NCBI RefSeq assembly: GCF_001652725.1
Contig: NZ_LWHJ01000028.1
Coordinates: 1-64,000 of the forward strand
Length of the DNA stretch: 64,000 nucleotides
Origin: Pedobacter psychrophilus
GTDB lineage: Bacteria; Bacteroidota; Bacteroidia; Sphingobacteriales; Sphingobacteriaceae
Direction: 5' to 3'
Numbering within the stretch: position 1 is the first letter of the stretch; each line of letters opens with the position of its first letter. Positions 63,320 to 64,000 of this stretch are shown here, piece by piece. The notes beneath the pieces are model-generated. The model was not told where the DNA came from. It saw nothing but the letters and a program-made list of their open reading frames with translations, and did not search any database. Position numbers and translations under genes: made by a program.

Positions 63320-64000
63320 ATGATACGAGTTGGAACAGATAAACCTTGTAAACTGGTTTATTCTTTAGCAAAGCATGAATACTTAGGGTATTTAATTGAA
63401 CCGCATATAGTTCAACTAAATACCGATGGCGATTTTTCTTTAACTTACCAACGTCTATTTACCAGCACAGCAAGTGAATTCCAGGAATTTTTGGATGCTA
63501 CCGATCTAAAACTTATTAAACTTTTAGAGGAAATAGAGCAAGATCATATCATCAAAAAACATTTTAAGAAAACCATTAGAGCAACTGAGTTTTTTACAAA
63601 AAATTGGGATGAAAAGGCTTATGATTCCATTCGTCCAAAAATTGAAAAGAAACTTGCAGAAGCCTTAAAGCTTATAAAAGAAAAAGAATTCTATTTGATG
63701 AGCAAAGAGGGTTGGCCAGTAGAAAAACGCATCCATTTTGCAACAGAACCTGCTACAGTTTTATTCCATTTTAGAAGAAATGAGACAGAAACAAGATATT
63801 TTCCTACCATTAAATATTTAGATAACCGTATCGATTTTATGTTTAAGGATGCGTTGATTATTTTAAATTACCCTGCGTATTTGCTATTAGATGATATATT
63901 ATATGATTTTGAACAAGAATTAGAAGGTAAAAAGTTACAGCCATTCCTTAATAAAAGATACATTTCTATTCCAAAATCATCTGAAGCTACTTATTTTTCA
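63320..64000 (+). CDS. N-terminus of a probable SNF2-type DEAD/DEAH helicase, cut by window end
   Basis: ATG at 63320 opens a frame of 227 codons without a stop to the last base. The start MIRVGTDKPCKLVYSLAKHE and FSLTYQRLFTSTASEF resemble the N-terminal extension of large SNF2-family helicases annotated in Bacteroidota. The motor domain itself would lie beyond the window, so no Walker motifs are visible. The assignment is by recollection of the family N-terminus and is tentative. The visible part is helical and lysine-rich (about 95-140) with no membrane segment. Confidence 0.6.
   Translation, partial: MIRVGTDKPCKLVYSLAKHEYLGYLIEPHIVQLNTDGDFSLTYQRLFTSTASEFQEFLDATDLKLIKLLEEIEQDHIIKKHFKKTIRATEFFTKNWDEKAYDSIRPKIEKKLAEALKLIKEKEFYLMSKEGWPVEKRIHFATEPATVLFHFRRNETETRYFPTIKYLDNRIDFMFKDALIILNYPAYLLLDDILYDFEQELEGKKLQPFLNKRYISIPKSSEATYFS

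Noticed and set aside
1-64000. CRISPR arrays, tRNA or rRNA genes, prophage or insertion sequences
   Set aside because: No regularly spaced repeats, no tRNA-like cloverleaf or T-arm sequence in gaps, and no transposase, integrase or phage structural genes were seen.

Overview
The window is AT-rich chromosomal DNA from a member of the Bacteroidota, most likely the Sphingobacteriaceae (Pedobacter-like). Supporting signs are two SusC/SusD outer-membrane uptake loci, secreted proteins with CarboxypepD_reg-like or PF14905-type barrels, a DUF3078 protein, the bacillithiol enzyme BshA, and promoters that fit the Bacteroidota pattern TTTG-N19..21-TAnnTTTG. The assignment is inference from gene content. 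I saw no rRNA, tRNA, CRISPR array, prophage or insertion sequence.

Layout. 1-4.4 kb: a uronate operon uxaB (cut by the window edge), uxaA, uxaC, converting galacturonate to 2-keto-3-deoxygluconate. 4.4-11.2 kb (minus strand): a hybrid histidine kinase and a pair of secreted amidohydrolases, one a double-domain fusion. 11.5-13.1 kb: a lipoprotein serine hydrolase and a small histidine-containing membrane protein. 13.1-16.3 kb: trpE-trpG-trpC behind a leader peptide with three consecutive Trp codons and an attenuator; trpD, trpF, trpB and trpA are absent. 16.3-18.6 kb (minus): a RelE/ParE-type toxin-antitoxin pair, DUF3078 and an outer-membrane barrel. 18.8-20.2 kb: hisS. 20.2-27.0 kb (minus): glgC-glgA, a MORN-repeat protein and polA. 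27.3-32.5 kb (minus): two tandem CPBP proteases, a frameshifted M3 peptidase, a VOC protein and anmK. 32.6-38.3 kb: a DUF5009 membrane protein (plus), then an outer-membrane receptor and a PadR-PspC pair (minus). 38.7-51.1 kb (plus): two SusCD loci, both with broken SusC genes, and a SusD fragment between them. 51.1-58.9 kb (minus): bshA, a coiled-coil lipoprotein, a GH3-remnant/beta-lactamase protein, feoAB, gcvH-vanZ-small lipoprotein and tag. 58.9-64.0 kb: a glutaryl-CoA-dehydrogenase-like enzyme, a YfhO membrane protein (minus) and the start of a likely SNF2-type helicase.

Working themes are sugar-acid catabolism, glycogen synthesis, tryptophan synthesis under attenuation, iron(II) uptake, cell-wall sugar recycling and nutrient uptake at the outer membrane. 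Several genes (M3 peptidase, both SusCs, one SusD) carry indels, a nonsense codon or a truncation. These could be real decay or assembly errors, and sequence alone cannot decide. I found no clearly new multi-gene system. The most distinctive signals are the nearly leaderless trp attenuator, a pair of 33-bp palindromes that differ by a compensatory base-pair change, the amidohydrolase pair with two of three domains lacking the metal HxH, and a structured element inside the uxa operon.
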